64,000 nucleotides of DNA, taken from positions 1 through 64,000 of the forward strand of contig NZ_JARZAJ010000025.1 in assembly GCF_029892105.1 (NCBI RefSeq), read 5' to 3'. Position numbers and translations under genes: made by a program. This document shows positions 17,650-25,700 of this stretch, one piece after another (position 1 is the first letter of the stretch; every line of letters starts with the position of its first letter). The notes under the pieces were generated by a model. That model had not been told where the DNA came from and ran no database searches. It saw only the letters and a list, made by a program, of their open reading frames with translations. The DNA comes from Kitasatospora sp. GP82 (lineage in GTDB: Bacteria > Actinomycetota > Actinomycetes > Streptomycetales > Streptomycetaceae).

Positions 17650-19953
17650 GTGGGACAGCCAACCGGAGACCTCCGGCAGGACGGACTGCGGCCCAGGACC
17701 GGTGAGGTGGTCTCCGGCGATCTGCTGCTCACCGTCGGCACCCCGGACGGCTCCGAGGCCCGCCCCTGCCCGGACGAGTGGCGCCCCGTCCTGCGCCGGG
17801 CCGACCACCGCCCGAACGCCAGGCCCGCACCGGGCCCGAGCCCGTCCGTCGATCCGTCGGCACCCGGCGGTGCCAGGACGGACACGCCACTGCTGGACCG
17901 CGAGTCCGAGGTGGCCGAGTTGCTCGACCTGCTCTCCCAGGGGCGGTCGGTCCGGCTGGCCGGCCAGGCGGGTTCGGGCCGCAGCGCGCTGCTGGCGGCC
18001 GTCGCCGAGGCTGCCGGGGGCATCGCCCCGGACGGTGTGGTCCGGCTCAACGGCTACCGCAGGACTGCCCAGGACCTGCTCCAGGACCTCTTCGCCGCCA
18101 CGTTCCAGAACCCCGGCTACCGCCCCGACCGGCACCAGCTGCCCGTCCTGCTCGGCGACGTCGGCGCGATCGTGGTGATCGACGACGTGGAGTTCCCCGC
18201 CGAGGAGCTGGAGGAACTGCTCGCCACCGCGCCCGACTGCGCCTTCCTGATCACCGTCGCCCCCGGCAGCCCGCTGTCGGCGCCCGGTTCGCGACTGGAG
18301 GACCACCTGGTGGCCGGGATCTCCAGGCCTGCCTGCCTGGGCCTGGTGGCCCGGCTCGCGGGGCGGCCGCTGGAGGAGCCCGAGCGGGCCTGGCTGGTGG
18401 ACCTCTGGTTCGAGTCGGAGGGTCTGCCGCTGCGCTTCGTCCAGGCGGCCGCGCTGCTGCGCCGGCGCGATGCCGAGGTGGACGGGCTGGTCGCGGCCCG
18501 GCAGGAGCGCCACAGCCTCTTCGGCCTGGTGAAGGAGATGGCCGAGCCCCAGGACCCGGCCGAGCTGGAGAGCGAGCTGCGCCGTACCGTCCCGCTGCCC
18601 TCGGTGGTGGAGAGCGCCTCGCCCGCGGTACGGCTGGCGGAGGGGCTGAGCGAGCCCGCGCAGTCGGTGCTGCGGCTGGCGGTCGCGCTGGGCGGTGAGC
18701 TGCCTACGGCACCGCATCTGCCGGCGCTGATCGACGTCGGCCTGGGGGAGCGCGCCCTGCGGGAGCTGACCGACTGCGGGCTCGCCGTCTCGATCGGCGG
18801 GCACCATCGGCTCGCCTCCGGTGTGCTGGACCTGCTGGAGCCGCACTGGGAGCCCAGGACGATCGCGTCCGGCGCGGCCCGGCACTTCTCCTGGTGGGTC
18901 GGGAACGCCTCGGTGAGTACCGGGCAGATCGCCGCCGAGGCCGAGGTGGTGATCGGCGCGATGCTGGCCGACCGGGCGGCGGGACGGCCGCAGGAGATGC
19001 TTCAGCTGGCCAGGGCGGCGGCACCGGCCTTCGCGCTGTCGCTGCGCTGGGGCGCGTGGGAGCGGGCCCTGCAACTGGGTCTCGAGGCCGCCAGATCGCT
19101 CGGCTCGACGGCCGACGAGGCGTGGTTCCACCACGAGCTCGGGGTGCTGGCCCTGTGCGAGGGGCAGCCGGAGCGGGCCAGGACCGCGCTGGAGGCGGCC
19201 GTGGCCCTGCGGGCCGCGGTCGGCGAGACGCGCGGCAGCGCGGCGGCCAGGCGGATGCTCGACCTGTTGCGGACCGAGACCCTGCAACTCCCGGTGGTCG
19301 AGAGCGTGCCCTCGGCGGCGGGACGCCGTCCCTCGATCCGGGCGATCACGGCCCAGGTGCCCTGGCGCTTCCGGGCCACGCGGGTTCCGGAGCCCACCCG
19401 GCGGACGGTACTGACCGCAGGTGCGGCCGTGCTGGTGCTCGGCGTGCTCGGGACGGCGGTCGGCCTGAGTCTGGCCGGGCCGCACCCTGCGGGCGGCAGC
19501 AGGACGGTGCAGCCGGACGGTCCGGCGGACGACGGCTCGCTCACCCAGCACATGCCCATGACGGGGAGCACCGGCCCGTCCCCTTCGGCGAGCGTGCCGC
19601 GCTCGGCGGGCAGCCCGGCCGCCTCCGCTCCCGGGGACGGCAACTCCGTGCCGACAGGCGGCAGTACGGGCGGCCAGAAGGGCCGCAGCAGCGGGGAGCC
19701 GACCTCGGACCGGACCTGGTACCCGGTCACCGACCCGCCGGCCCCGCAGACCTCGGCGCCCGCGCCGAGCCACAGCCGGCCGGGTGGCACGCCGTCTCCC
19801 TCCGCCAGCCAGTCCTCGACCGGCTCGAAGAGCTCCGCGCCGCCGTCGTCCTCGGCCCCGCCGAGCGATCCGCCGTCGCACTCGCCGGCACCCTCGGCCT
19901 CCACCCCGACCACGCCGCAGACCGTCGGGGAGTCCTCGCCGAGTACCCCGTAG
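17650..19953 (+). CDS. Membrane-anchored NTPase-like protein with Ser/Pro-rich tail
   Basis: A 767-residue protein. Residues 80-300 resemble an AAA/NB-ARC-type NTPase domain with P-loop-like GQAGSGRS (105-112) and Walker-B-like IVVIDDVEF. The P-loop lysine is replaced by Arg111. Residues 330-560 look like helical repeats. One transmembrane helix follows (about 590-612), then roughly 150 residues rich in Ser, Pro, Gly and Thr, which are probably outside the membrane. The start is a GTG after GCGGAGCGGAAC. It corresponds in position to the ATP/GTP-binding protein before nucS in S. coelicolor. The function is unknown; ATP use is uncertain. Its 3' end abuts the abnormal G/C tract. Confidence 0.8.
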   Translation: MGQPTGDLRQDGLRPRTGEVVSGDLLLTVGTPDGSEARPCPDEWRPVLRRADHRPNARPAPGPSPSVDPSAPGGARTDTPLLDRESEVAELLDLLSQGRSVRLAGQAGSGRSALLAAVAEAAGGIAPDGVVRLNGYRRTAQDLLQDLFAATFQNPGYRPDRHQLPVLLGDVGAIVVIDDVEFPAEELEELLATAPDCAFLITVAPGSPLSAPGSRLEDHLVAGISRPACLGLVARLAGRPLEEPERAWLVDLWFESEGLPLRFVQAAALLRRRDAEVDGLVAARQERHSLFGLVKEMAEPQDPAELESELRRTVPLPSVVESASPAVRLAEGLSEPAQSVLRLAVALGGELPTAPHLPALIDVGLGERALRELTDCGLAVSIGGHHRLASGVLDLLEPHWEPRTIASGAARHFSWWVGNASVSTGQIAAEAEVVIGAMLADRAAGRPQEMLQLARAAAPAFALSLRWGAWERALQLGLEAARSLGSTADEAWFHHELGVLALCEGQPERARTALEAAVALRAAVGETRGSAAARRMLDLLRTETLQLPVVESVPSAAGRRPSIRAITAQVPWRFRATRVPEPTRRTVLTAGAAVLVLGVLGTAVGLSLAGPHPAGGSRTVQPDGPADDGSLTQHMPMTGSTGPSPSASVPRSAGSPAASAPGDGNSVPTGGSTGGQKGRSSGEPTSDRTWYPVTDPPAPQTSAPAPSHSRPGGTPSPSASQSSTGSKSSAPPSSSAPPSDPPSHSPAPSASTPTTPQTVGESSPSTP

Positions 19954-20222
19954 CCGAGGCGGGGGGGCCCCCCCCCCCCCGGCCCGGGGGGGGGGGGGGG
20001 GGGCCCCCCCCCGCCCCCCCCCCGGGGGGGGAGGCTGGTCCGGGGGGGGGGGGTAAAGCGGCCCCCGGGGGGGTGGAGCGGGAGCCCGCCGCCGGCCTCG
20101 GGGGCGGGGGGGGCCGGGACAAACCGGGGGGGGGGCGGGGGGGGGGGGGGGCGCCCCCCCCCCGCCCCCCCCCCCCCCCCCCCCCCCCGGGGGGGGGGGG
20201 GGGGGCCCCCCCCGCCTCGGAG
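19954..20222. other. Abnormal poly-G/poly-C tract
   Basis: About 260 bases made almost only of long G and C runs (up to about 25 in a row), broken by short ordinary pieces such as AGGCTGGTCC, TAAAGCGG and GGGACAAACC. It is bounded by CCGAGGCGGG (from 19955) and its reverse complement CCCGCCTCGG (to 20220). It lies exactly in the convergent gap between two genes whose ends are intact. No biological feature of this kind is known to me; an unresolved, low-quality consensus over a GC hairpin terminator is the likeliest reading. Nothing within it should be annotated as coding. Confidence 0.75.
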
Positions 20223-20235
20223 CGATCCGCAGGGC

Positions 20236-20895
20236 CTAGAAGAGCTTGAGCTTGTCGTCGTCGATACCGCGCAGCTCGTCGTAGTCCAGGACGACGCAGC
20301 CGATGCCCCGGTCGGTGGCGAGCACCCGGGCCTGCGGCTTGATCTCCTGGGCGGCGAAGATGCCCTTGACGGGGGCGAGCAGCGGGTCGCGGTTGAGCAG
20401 CTCCAGGTAGCGGGTCAGCTGCTCGACGCCGTCGATCTCGCCGCGCCGCTTGATCTCGACGGCGACGGTGGCCCCGTCGGCGTCGCGGCACAGGATGTCG
20501 ACCGGACCGATCGCGGTCGGATACTCGCGGCGGATCAGCGACCAGCCGGAGCCGAGGACCTCCATCCGGTCGGCGAGCAGCTCCTGGAGGTGGGCTTCGA
20601 CGCCATCCTTCACCAGTCCGGGGTCGACCCCGAGCTCGTGCGAGGAGTCGTGCAGCACCTCTTCCAGGGTGATGATCAGCTTCTCACCGGCCTTGTTGAC
20701 GACCGTCCAGGTGCCGTCGGCCTCCTTGAGGCTGCACGGCGGCGACATCCAGTTGAGCGGCTTGTAGGCACGGTCGTCGGCGTGGATGCTGACGCTGCCG
20801 TCGGCCTTGACCAGGATCAGCCGGGTCGCGGACGGGAGGTGGGCGGAGAGCCGACCGGCATAGTCGACTGAGCAACGGGCAATTACGAGACGCAC
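20236..20895 (-). CDS. nucS: Endonuclease NucS (EndoMS, mismatch-specific)
   Basis: Actinobacteria lack MutS/MutL and use NucS, which cuts both strands at mismatches. The 219-residue protein has the N-terminal DNA-binding domain and a C-terminal RecB-like nuclease domain with Asp133 (PVDILC), Glu147 and Lys149 (VAVEIKRRG) and Gln159. It ends in KLKLF, a beta-clamp-binding type tail. The frame is open upstream to 21039, but the GTG at 20895 (MRLVIARCSVDYAGRL) is the family start. There is no clear Shine-Dalgarno; TAGCGT lies 8 bases upstream, so a leaderless transcript is possible. Confidence 0.95.
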   Translation of the reverse strand: MRLVIARCSVDYAGRLSAHLPSATRLILVKADGSVSIHADDRAYKPLNWMSPPCSLKEADGTWTVVNKAGEKLIITLEEVLHDSSHELGVDPGLVKDGVEAHLQELLADRMEVLGSGWSLIRREYPTAIGPVDILCRDADGATVAVEIKRRGEIDGVEQLTRYLELLNRDPLLAPVKGIFAAQEIKPQARVLATDRGIGCVVLDYDELRGIDDDKLKLF

Positions 20896-21269
20896 GGTCG
20901 ACCACGCTAGCCCACCGAGGCCAGTTGAAGCGATTCCGCGATAGTCGGGTGAAGAAACCCCGGTCTCGGCGAACCATGGAGTCCGGCACCTTGGCGCGCC
21001 CGTCCCACGGCAGTTGCCGGTACGGCCACCGGGGTCCACCCAACGGGGATGGAGATGTGAGATGAACGATCCGACGGGATCCGGCCAATCTGGCCGTTCG
21101 GACGGTTATTCCGGTGCAATGCGACAGATTCTCCAGCCGCGCTGACAATCGCCTGTCACTCTGTGGTGGGCGGTCGTCGCACAACCCGGTGGCCGCCGGG
21201 CATCCGCCGCACCCCGGGGCCGCCCGGTCCGTCGGAGCGCGACGTGCACCGTCGTCGGCCTGACCATGT

Positions 21270-21330
21270 GTCAGTCCTTTGGTCAGCTCCTGTGTCACTC
21301 AAGCGTCACTGCAGCGTCATTCATGCGTCA
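21270..21330 (+). promoter_or_regulatory. Six phased GTCA direct repeats
   Basis: GTCA begins at 21270, 21282, 21294, 21305, 21316 and 21327, that is at steps of 12, 12, 11, 11 and 11 bases. The unit reads roughly (T/C/G)GTCA(C/G/T)(T/C/G). The array lies 150 bases before the SCO5389-like gene, in a 584-base gap. Regulators that bind tandem 11-bp direct repeats on one face of DNA include PhoP (PHO-box units with a TCA core) and SARP proteins. The rest of the gap shows no other clear structure. Confidence 0.6.
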
Positions 21331-21479
21331 GCCCGTCCTGGAACCGACCAGGCCGGGCCACAGTCGCCGTGCGCCACCCCGCACAACCGGGCAACGGCTG
21401 AGCACGGCACGGCACCATCCGCACCAACCGCACGACCACCGCGGCGGCCGCGCCGTGGTGGACCGCGAGAGGAGAACCC

Positions 21480-21872
21480 ATGTCGCTCGACGTCTCACCG
21501 GCCCTGTTGGAGAAGGCCGAGAGAGGAGAGGTCGACGAGCGGGAGTTCGTGGACTGCGTCCGCGTCTCCCTCCCGTACGCCTGGGAGCTGATCAGTTCGC
21601 TGGTCGCTCAGGTCCAGGTCGACGGTACCGACTTCGCCGACAACCAGGTACCGCCGCCCAGCGAGCAGGCCCGGGGCCAGCTGCTGCGGGCGATGGCCAG
21701 CGACGCGATCCGGGGCGCCCTGCAGCGTCACTTCGGAGTGAAGCTGGCGTTCCAGAACTGCCACCGGGTCGCGGTCTTCACGTCGTCCGGGGACAGTGAG
21801 GAGCGCTATCGGCGATTCACCTCCGTCCGGGCCCAGTTGCTCAACCAGTCGCCGGAGATGCGCGACTGTTGA
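21480..21872 (+). CDS. Conserved hypothetical protein (SCO5389-like)
   Basis: A soluble 130-residue protein without membrane helices or a signal peptide. It starts MSLDVSPALLEKAERGEVDE, has a central segment with IRGALQRHFGVKLAFQNCHRVAVFTS and ends in NQSPEMRDC. GAGAGGAGA lies 5-6 bases upstream of the ATG. It belongs, from memory, to a family known only from streptomycetes and close relatives; no catalytic motif is visible. Its unusually structured upstream region suggests tight regulation. It stands alone between nucS (divergent) and a converging monooxygenase gene. Confidence 0.85.
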   Translation: MSLDVSPALLEKAERGEVDEREFVDCVRVSLPYAWELISSLVAQVQVDGTDFADNQVPPPSEQARGQLLRAMASDAIRGALQRHFGVKLAFQNCHRVAVFTSSGDSEERYRRFTSVRAQLLNQSPEMRDC

Positions 21873-22004
21873 CCAGCCGGGCCGACGCGCCCGTACGGTC
21901 CGGCACGGCCGACGGCACGGCATCCGGTACCTCTCCAGGTGCCTCGACGGGCCGCCTCGGGACAGCAGACCCGGGGTGGCCCGCCCGCGTTCCGCGGCGG
22001 TCGC

Positions 22005-23270
22005 TCAGCTCAGCTGCGGCAGTACCTCGGCGCCGAGCCTGGAGATGTTGTGCAGGGTGGCCGCGCGGTTGCCCGAGCCCTCGGCGAGCAGGGCGAAGCG
22101 GCGGAGGCCGGTGCGCTCGGCGGTGGCCAGCAGCCGGTCCGCGCAGTGCTTCGGAGTGCCCACCGCGTGCAGGTCGCAGAGCAGTTCGGTGTACTCGTGC
22201 GGGTCGCGCATCCGCCGCTCCCGTCCGTCCACCGTGCGGTGAGCGCCCAGCCCGTACTCGAACCAGCCGGGCATCGCCCGCAGCAGGCTGGCCCGGGCCG
22301 TCGAGGTGCGGTCCTCGATCTGCACCACCCCGGCCGCGACATGCTCCCGCTCGATCCTGGTGAGCTGCTCCTCGCCGCGCCCGCAGGCCCGCCAGGCGGT
22401 CCGGTAGGCGGCCAGCATCTGCTGCTTGTCCTCGTCCCCGGAGTGCATACCGAGCAGCATCGGCAGACCGCGCTCGGCGGCCTGCCGAACGCTGTCGGGC
22501 GAGGTGCAGGCGACGATCACCGGCGGGCCGCTCTGCGGCCGGCCGCAGAGCGGGGAGTCACCGGCCTTGCCGTCCCGCCGCTGGCGGGGGAAGCGCACCA
22601 GCGCGCCCGTCGCCGCGTCCAGGCCCAGCCACTCGGCGAGATCGGGCACCCGGGCCGGACCCGGGGCGGGGGCGGCCTCGGCGGCTCTGGGCACCACGGC
22701 CACCTCGGGGAAGCTGAACTGCGGCCCGTTCGCGCCGACCCGGGAGCCGCGCAGCCAGCGCAGCAGCAGGTCGAGCCGCTCGGGGAACCCCTGTTCGTAG
22801 GCGGCCACTCCGCTGCCGAAGACGTCCAGGTCGATCCACGGGCCGCCGCGCCCGACACCCAGGGTGAACCGGCCGCCCGAGATCAGGTGCAGCATCGCGG
22901 CCTGCTCGCCGAGGGCCACCGGGTGCACGGTGGAGAGCACGCTGACGGCCGTGCCGATCCCGATCCGGCGGGTACGGCCGAGCAGCATCCCCGCCAGCGT
23001 GGCGGCGTTGGGGCAGACGCCGTACGGCACGAAGTGGTGCTCCGCCAGCCAGACGCTGTCCAGACCCGCCCGCTCGGCGGCGACCGCCGTGCGTACGGTG
23101 CGCTCCAGCGCCTCGGCATGGCTCTGGCCGGGGAACTGCGCCGAGAGCAGGAAGGCACCGACCCGGATCGAGTCGGTGGCGGCCGACCGCCCGTCGGAGG
23201 GCTCGGGGAGGGGCCTGCGGGCCGCCCCGGCCGACGGGTGGGTGTCGGGTCGCGGGCTGGTCTTGGTCAT
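22005..23270 (-). CDS. Luciferase-like (LLM) flavin-dependent monooxygenase
   Basis: A 421-residue TIM-barrel protein of the bacterial luciferase superfamily, using FMNH2 or F420. After a disordered 33-residue head come RVGAFLLSAQFPGQ, SVWLAEHHFVPYG, RIGIGTAVSVLSTVHPVALGEQ and GGRFTLGVGRGGPW, the usual order of LLM motifs. A proline/alanine-rich insertion near residues 205-225 and a GDSPLCGRPQSGPPV stretch interrupt the barrel. GAGGAGG lies 8 bases before the ATG. Substrate and cofactor cannot be read. It is monocistronic. Confidence 0.88.
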   Translation of the reverse strand: MTKTSPRPDTHPSAGAARRPLPEPSDGRSAATDSIRVGAFLLSAQFPGQSHAEALERTVRTAVAAERAGLDSVWLAEHHFVPYGVCPNAATLAGMLLGRTRRIGIGTAVSVLSTVHPVALGEQAAMLHLISGGRFTLGVGRGGPWIDLDVFGSGVAAYEQGFPERLDLLLRWLRGSRVGANGPQFSFPEVAVVPRAAEAAPAPGPARVPDLAEWLGLDAATGALVRFPRQRRDGKAGDSPLCGRPQSGPPVIVACTSPDSVRQAAERGLPMLLGMHSGDEDKQQMLAAYRTAWRACGRGEEQLTRIEREHVAAGVVQIEDRTSTARASLLRAMPGWFEYGLGAHRTVDGRERRMRDPHEYTELLCDLHAVGTPKHCADRLLATAERTGLRRFALLAEGSGNRAATLHNISRLGAEVLPQLS

Positions 23271-23519
23271 CGGGTGGCCTCCTCGGGTGCCGCAGGGTCT
23301 GCGAGCCCCGCTGTGTCCCCTTGTGAGTAACCGATGTCATGTGCCAATGGCACGCGGGTTCGCGAAAAACCCCGAAGATCGGGTGGATCTCGGGGGAAAC
23401 CCGGGAGCGCCCGGTCGAGGCGTGATAGAGGCCGCAGTTGCGGCTCCCGGGGGTTGCCGCCGCCCCGTTGCCGCCCCGTACCCTGGAAGACCGTGTGAGA
23501 CCGCCGAGAGGTAGTTGAC

Positions 23520-23852
23520 GTGTCGCCCCGCCGTAACCGGATCAGCAGCAGCCGGAGCAACAGCGCCGCCGAGGTGCCGTCCCAGTCCGGGCCGTTCGGC
23601 AGTTCGCTGCGGCGCACCGAGAGCTACGCGGGCGAGGAGTGGGTGGTGCAGACGGTGCCCGGTACGCCGGGCCGCTACTACCGCTGTCCCGGCTGCGACC
23701 AGGAGATCCCGCCGGGGATCGGTCATGTGGTGGCCTGGCCCGGCCACGGCGCGGGGGTGGACGACCGGCGGCACTGGCACCGCGCCTGCTGGAGCGCCCG
23801 CGAGCGGCGGGGCGCCGACATCCAGCGCGGACGCGGCGCCCCTCGCTACTGA
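23520..23852 (+). CDS. Small zinc-ribbon-like protein
   Basis: A 110-residue basic protein. After a disordered, Arg/Ser-rich head comes a compact domain with CPGCDQEIPPGIGHVVAWP and then RRHWHRACW, giving Cys-x2-Cys, His and His-x3-Cys ligands suited to one zinc ion. The GTG start has GAGAGGT upstream. Such proteins occur widely in actinobacteria and are often labelled ATP/GTP-binding without basis; DNA, RNA or protein binding are all possible. It converges on the ABC permease gene 7 bases later. Confidence 0.8.
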   Translation: MSPRRNRISSSRSNSAAEVPSQSGPFGSSLRRTESYAGEEWVVQTVPGTPGRYYRCPGCDQEIPPGIGHVVAWPGHGAGVDDRRHWHRACWSARERRGADIQRGRGAPRY

Positions 23853-23859
23853 AGGCCGG

Positions 23860-24627
23860 TCAGGCGTCGCGCTTCCTGAGCACCAGCGCGCCGCCGACCA
23901 GGGCCGCCAGCGTCCAGGCCAGGCAGATGAAGAAGCCCGTCCACGGCCCGTAGGGCTGGCCGTGCTGCTCGTACACCAGCAGCATCCGCTGGCCCGCGTA
24001 GTCGGGGAAGTAGTGGGCCAGGGTCTTGACCTTCGGCACGGCCGAGAGGATCGGCGAGAGCAGGAAGAAGAACGGCACCAGGACGCCCAGCGCCATCGTC
24101 TGGTTGTGCAGCATCGCGGTGACGCCGGCCGCGAACAGGCAGAGCATGGTCAGGTAGAACGCCGCCCCGAGGACCGCGCGCAGCACGTTCGGTGCGCCCA
24201 GGGCGGTGGAGTGGTCGCCCAGCAGCGACTGGCCGACGAAGAAGGTCAGGAAGGCCGTCACCAGCGAGACCGCCAGGGCGAGTGCGCCCAGCACCACCGC
24301 CTTCCCGGTGAGCAGTGTGCCGCGCTGCGGGACGGCGGCCAGGGTGAGGCGGATCATGCCGGTGCTGTACTCGTTGCCGACCGCCAGCACGCCGAAGACG
24401 ATGATGGCCAGCTCGCCCAGCATGATCCCGGAGAAGGCGGTGCCGGTGGGGTCGAAGGGGGAGCGGCCGTTCTCGCCGAACTGCTGGAAGTTGCTGCCGG
24501 TGAGGAAGGACAGCAGCGCGCCGAGGCCGATGGTGACCACGAAGGTCAGCGCCAGGGTCCAGACCGTGGAGCGGACACTGCGGATCTTCGTCCACTCGGA
24601 CTGCAGGATCGCGGGGAAGGGCGTCAT
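23860..24627 (-). CDS. ABC-2 type exporter permease
   Basis: A 255-residue permease with six hydrophobic segments. The N-terminal ILQSEWTKIRSVRSTVWTL motif is typical of actinobacterial NatB/DrrB-like permeases that work with one ATPase. The ATG at 24627 is one base after the ATPase stop, so the genes are coupled; the longer open frame to 24708 lies in the ATPase gene and is rejected. Exported substrate unknown; antibiotics, lipids or peptides are typical. Confidence 0.9.
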   Translation of the reverse strand: MTPFPAILQSEWTKIRSVRSTVWTLALTFVVTIGLGALLSFLTGSNFQQFGENGRSPFDPTGTAFSGIMLGELAIIVFGVLAVGNEYSTGMIRLTLAAVPQRGTLLTGKAVVLGALALAVSLVTAFLTFFVGQSLLGDHSTALGAPNVLRAVLGAAFYLTMLCLFAAGVTAMLHNQTMALGVLVPFFFLLSPILSAVPKVKTLAHYFPDYAGQRMLLVYEQHGQPYGPWTGFFICLAWTLAALVGGALVLRKRDA

Positions 24628-24628
24628 C

Positions 24629-25606
24629 TCAATTCGCCGCCTGCCGGCCGTTCCTGGGGTGCCACGCGGCACCCCAGGCGCCTGCCGCGTCGCGGCCCTC
24701 GCCGTCACCGGCGTGGTATTCCACCGAGTCCGCCGTCATCTGCATGAACGCCTCCTCCAGTGACGCCTGTTGCGGGCTCAGCTCGTGCAGGACGACGCCG
24801 TGGGCGGCGGCCAGTTCGCCGATCCCGGCCAGGCTGCCGTCCACGACCTCGTAGCTGCCCTCGGGGCCGGTCTCGGCGCGCAGCCCGGCGCCGGCCAGGG
24901 CGGTGTGCAGCTGCTCCACGTGCGGGGTGCGGATCCGTACGGCCGAGCGGGAGTTCTGCCTGATGAACTCGGGCATCGGCAGGTCGGCCAGCAGCCGGCC
25001 CCGGCCGATCACCACCAGGTGGTCGGCGGTCAGCGCCATCTCGCTCATCAGATGCGAGGAGACGAAGACGGTACGGCCTTCGGAGGCCAGGCCCTTCATC
25101 AGATTGCGGATCCACAGGATGCCCTCGGGGTCGAGACCGTTGACCGGCTCGTCGAACATCACGATCTCCGGGTCGCCGAGCAGTGCGGAGGCGATGCCCA
25201 GGCGCTGGCCCATGCCGAGCGAGAAGCCTCGTGAACGCTTCCGGGCCACCGAGCCAAGGCCGACGAGGTCGAGCACCTCGTTCACCCGGCGGGCGGGGAT
25301 GCGGTTGCTCTGGGCGAGCCAGAGAAGGTGGTCGTAGGCAGTGCGGCCGGGGTGGACGGCCTTGGCCTCCAGCAGTGCGCCGATGTACTTGAGCGGCTCG
25401 CTGAGTTGGCCGTAGCGCTTGCCGTCGATGGTCACCCGGCCGCTGGTCGGCCGGTCGAGATCGAGGATCATCCGCATCGTGGTGGACTTGCCCGCACCGT
25501 TCGGCCCCAGGAAACCGGTGACCACGCCCCGGGGTACCTGGAAGCTCAGCCCGTCCACGGCCAGGGTGTCGCCGTAGCGCTTGCTCAGCTCGTGCAACTC
25601 GATCAT
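24629..25606 (-). CDS. ABC exporter ATP-binding protein
   Basis: A 325-residue ATPase with Walker A GPNGAGKST, a degenerate signature SLGMGQRLGIA, Walker B IVMFDEP and the switch His in VSSHLMSEM. A C-terminal regulatory extension of about 90 residues follows, as in NatA/DrrA-type proteins. GAGGGAG lies 7 bases before the ATG at 25606, which is preferred over the upstream open frame at 25651. First gene of a two-gene operon with the permease. The divergent hydrolase gene starts 94 bases away. Confidence 0.93.
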   Translation of the reverse strand: MIELHELSKRYGDTLAVDGLSFQVPRGVVTGFLGPNGAGKSTTMRMILDLDRPTSGRVTIDGKRYGQLSEPLKYIGALLEAKAVHPGRTAYDHLLWLAQSNRIPARRVNEVLDLVGLGSVARKRSRGFSLGMGQRLGIASALLGDPEIVMFDEPVNGLDPEGILWIRNLMKGLASEGRTVFVSSHLMSEMALTADHLVVIGRGRLLADLPMPEFIRQNSRSAVRIRTPHVEQLHTALAGAGLRAETGPEGSYEVVDGSLAGIGELAAAHGVVLHELSPQQASLEEAFMQMTADSVEYHAGDGEGRDAAGAWGAAWHPRNGRQAAN

Positions 25607-25700
25607 GGTGTGCTCCCTCACTCTCCGTGCAGGATATGACAAATCGGACATAAGGGTGCGTTGGCTGTGGCCGCTCGGCGCGCCGCTTTACGGTGGCTGC

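Noticed and set aside
18894..20249. 451-codon plus-strand frame running through the G/C tract
   Set aside because: It is out of frame with the recognisable NTPase-like gene, and its end is a translation of G and C runs.
20896..21039. Longer NucS start
   Set aside because: The extension is Pro/Gly-rich and absent from the family; GTG at 20895 gives the standard beginning MRLVIARC.
21270..21330. CRISPR-like reading of the GTCA repeats
   Set aside because: The repeat core is 4-5 bases with 6-8 base intervals, far below CRISPR repeat and spacer sizes, and no cas genes are near.
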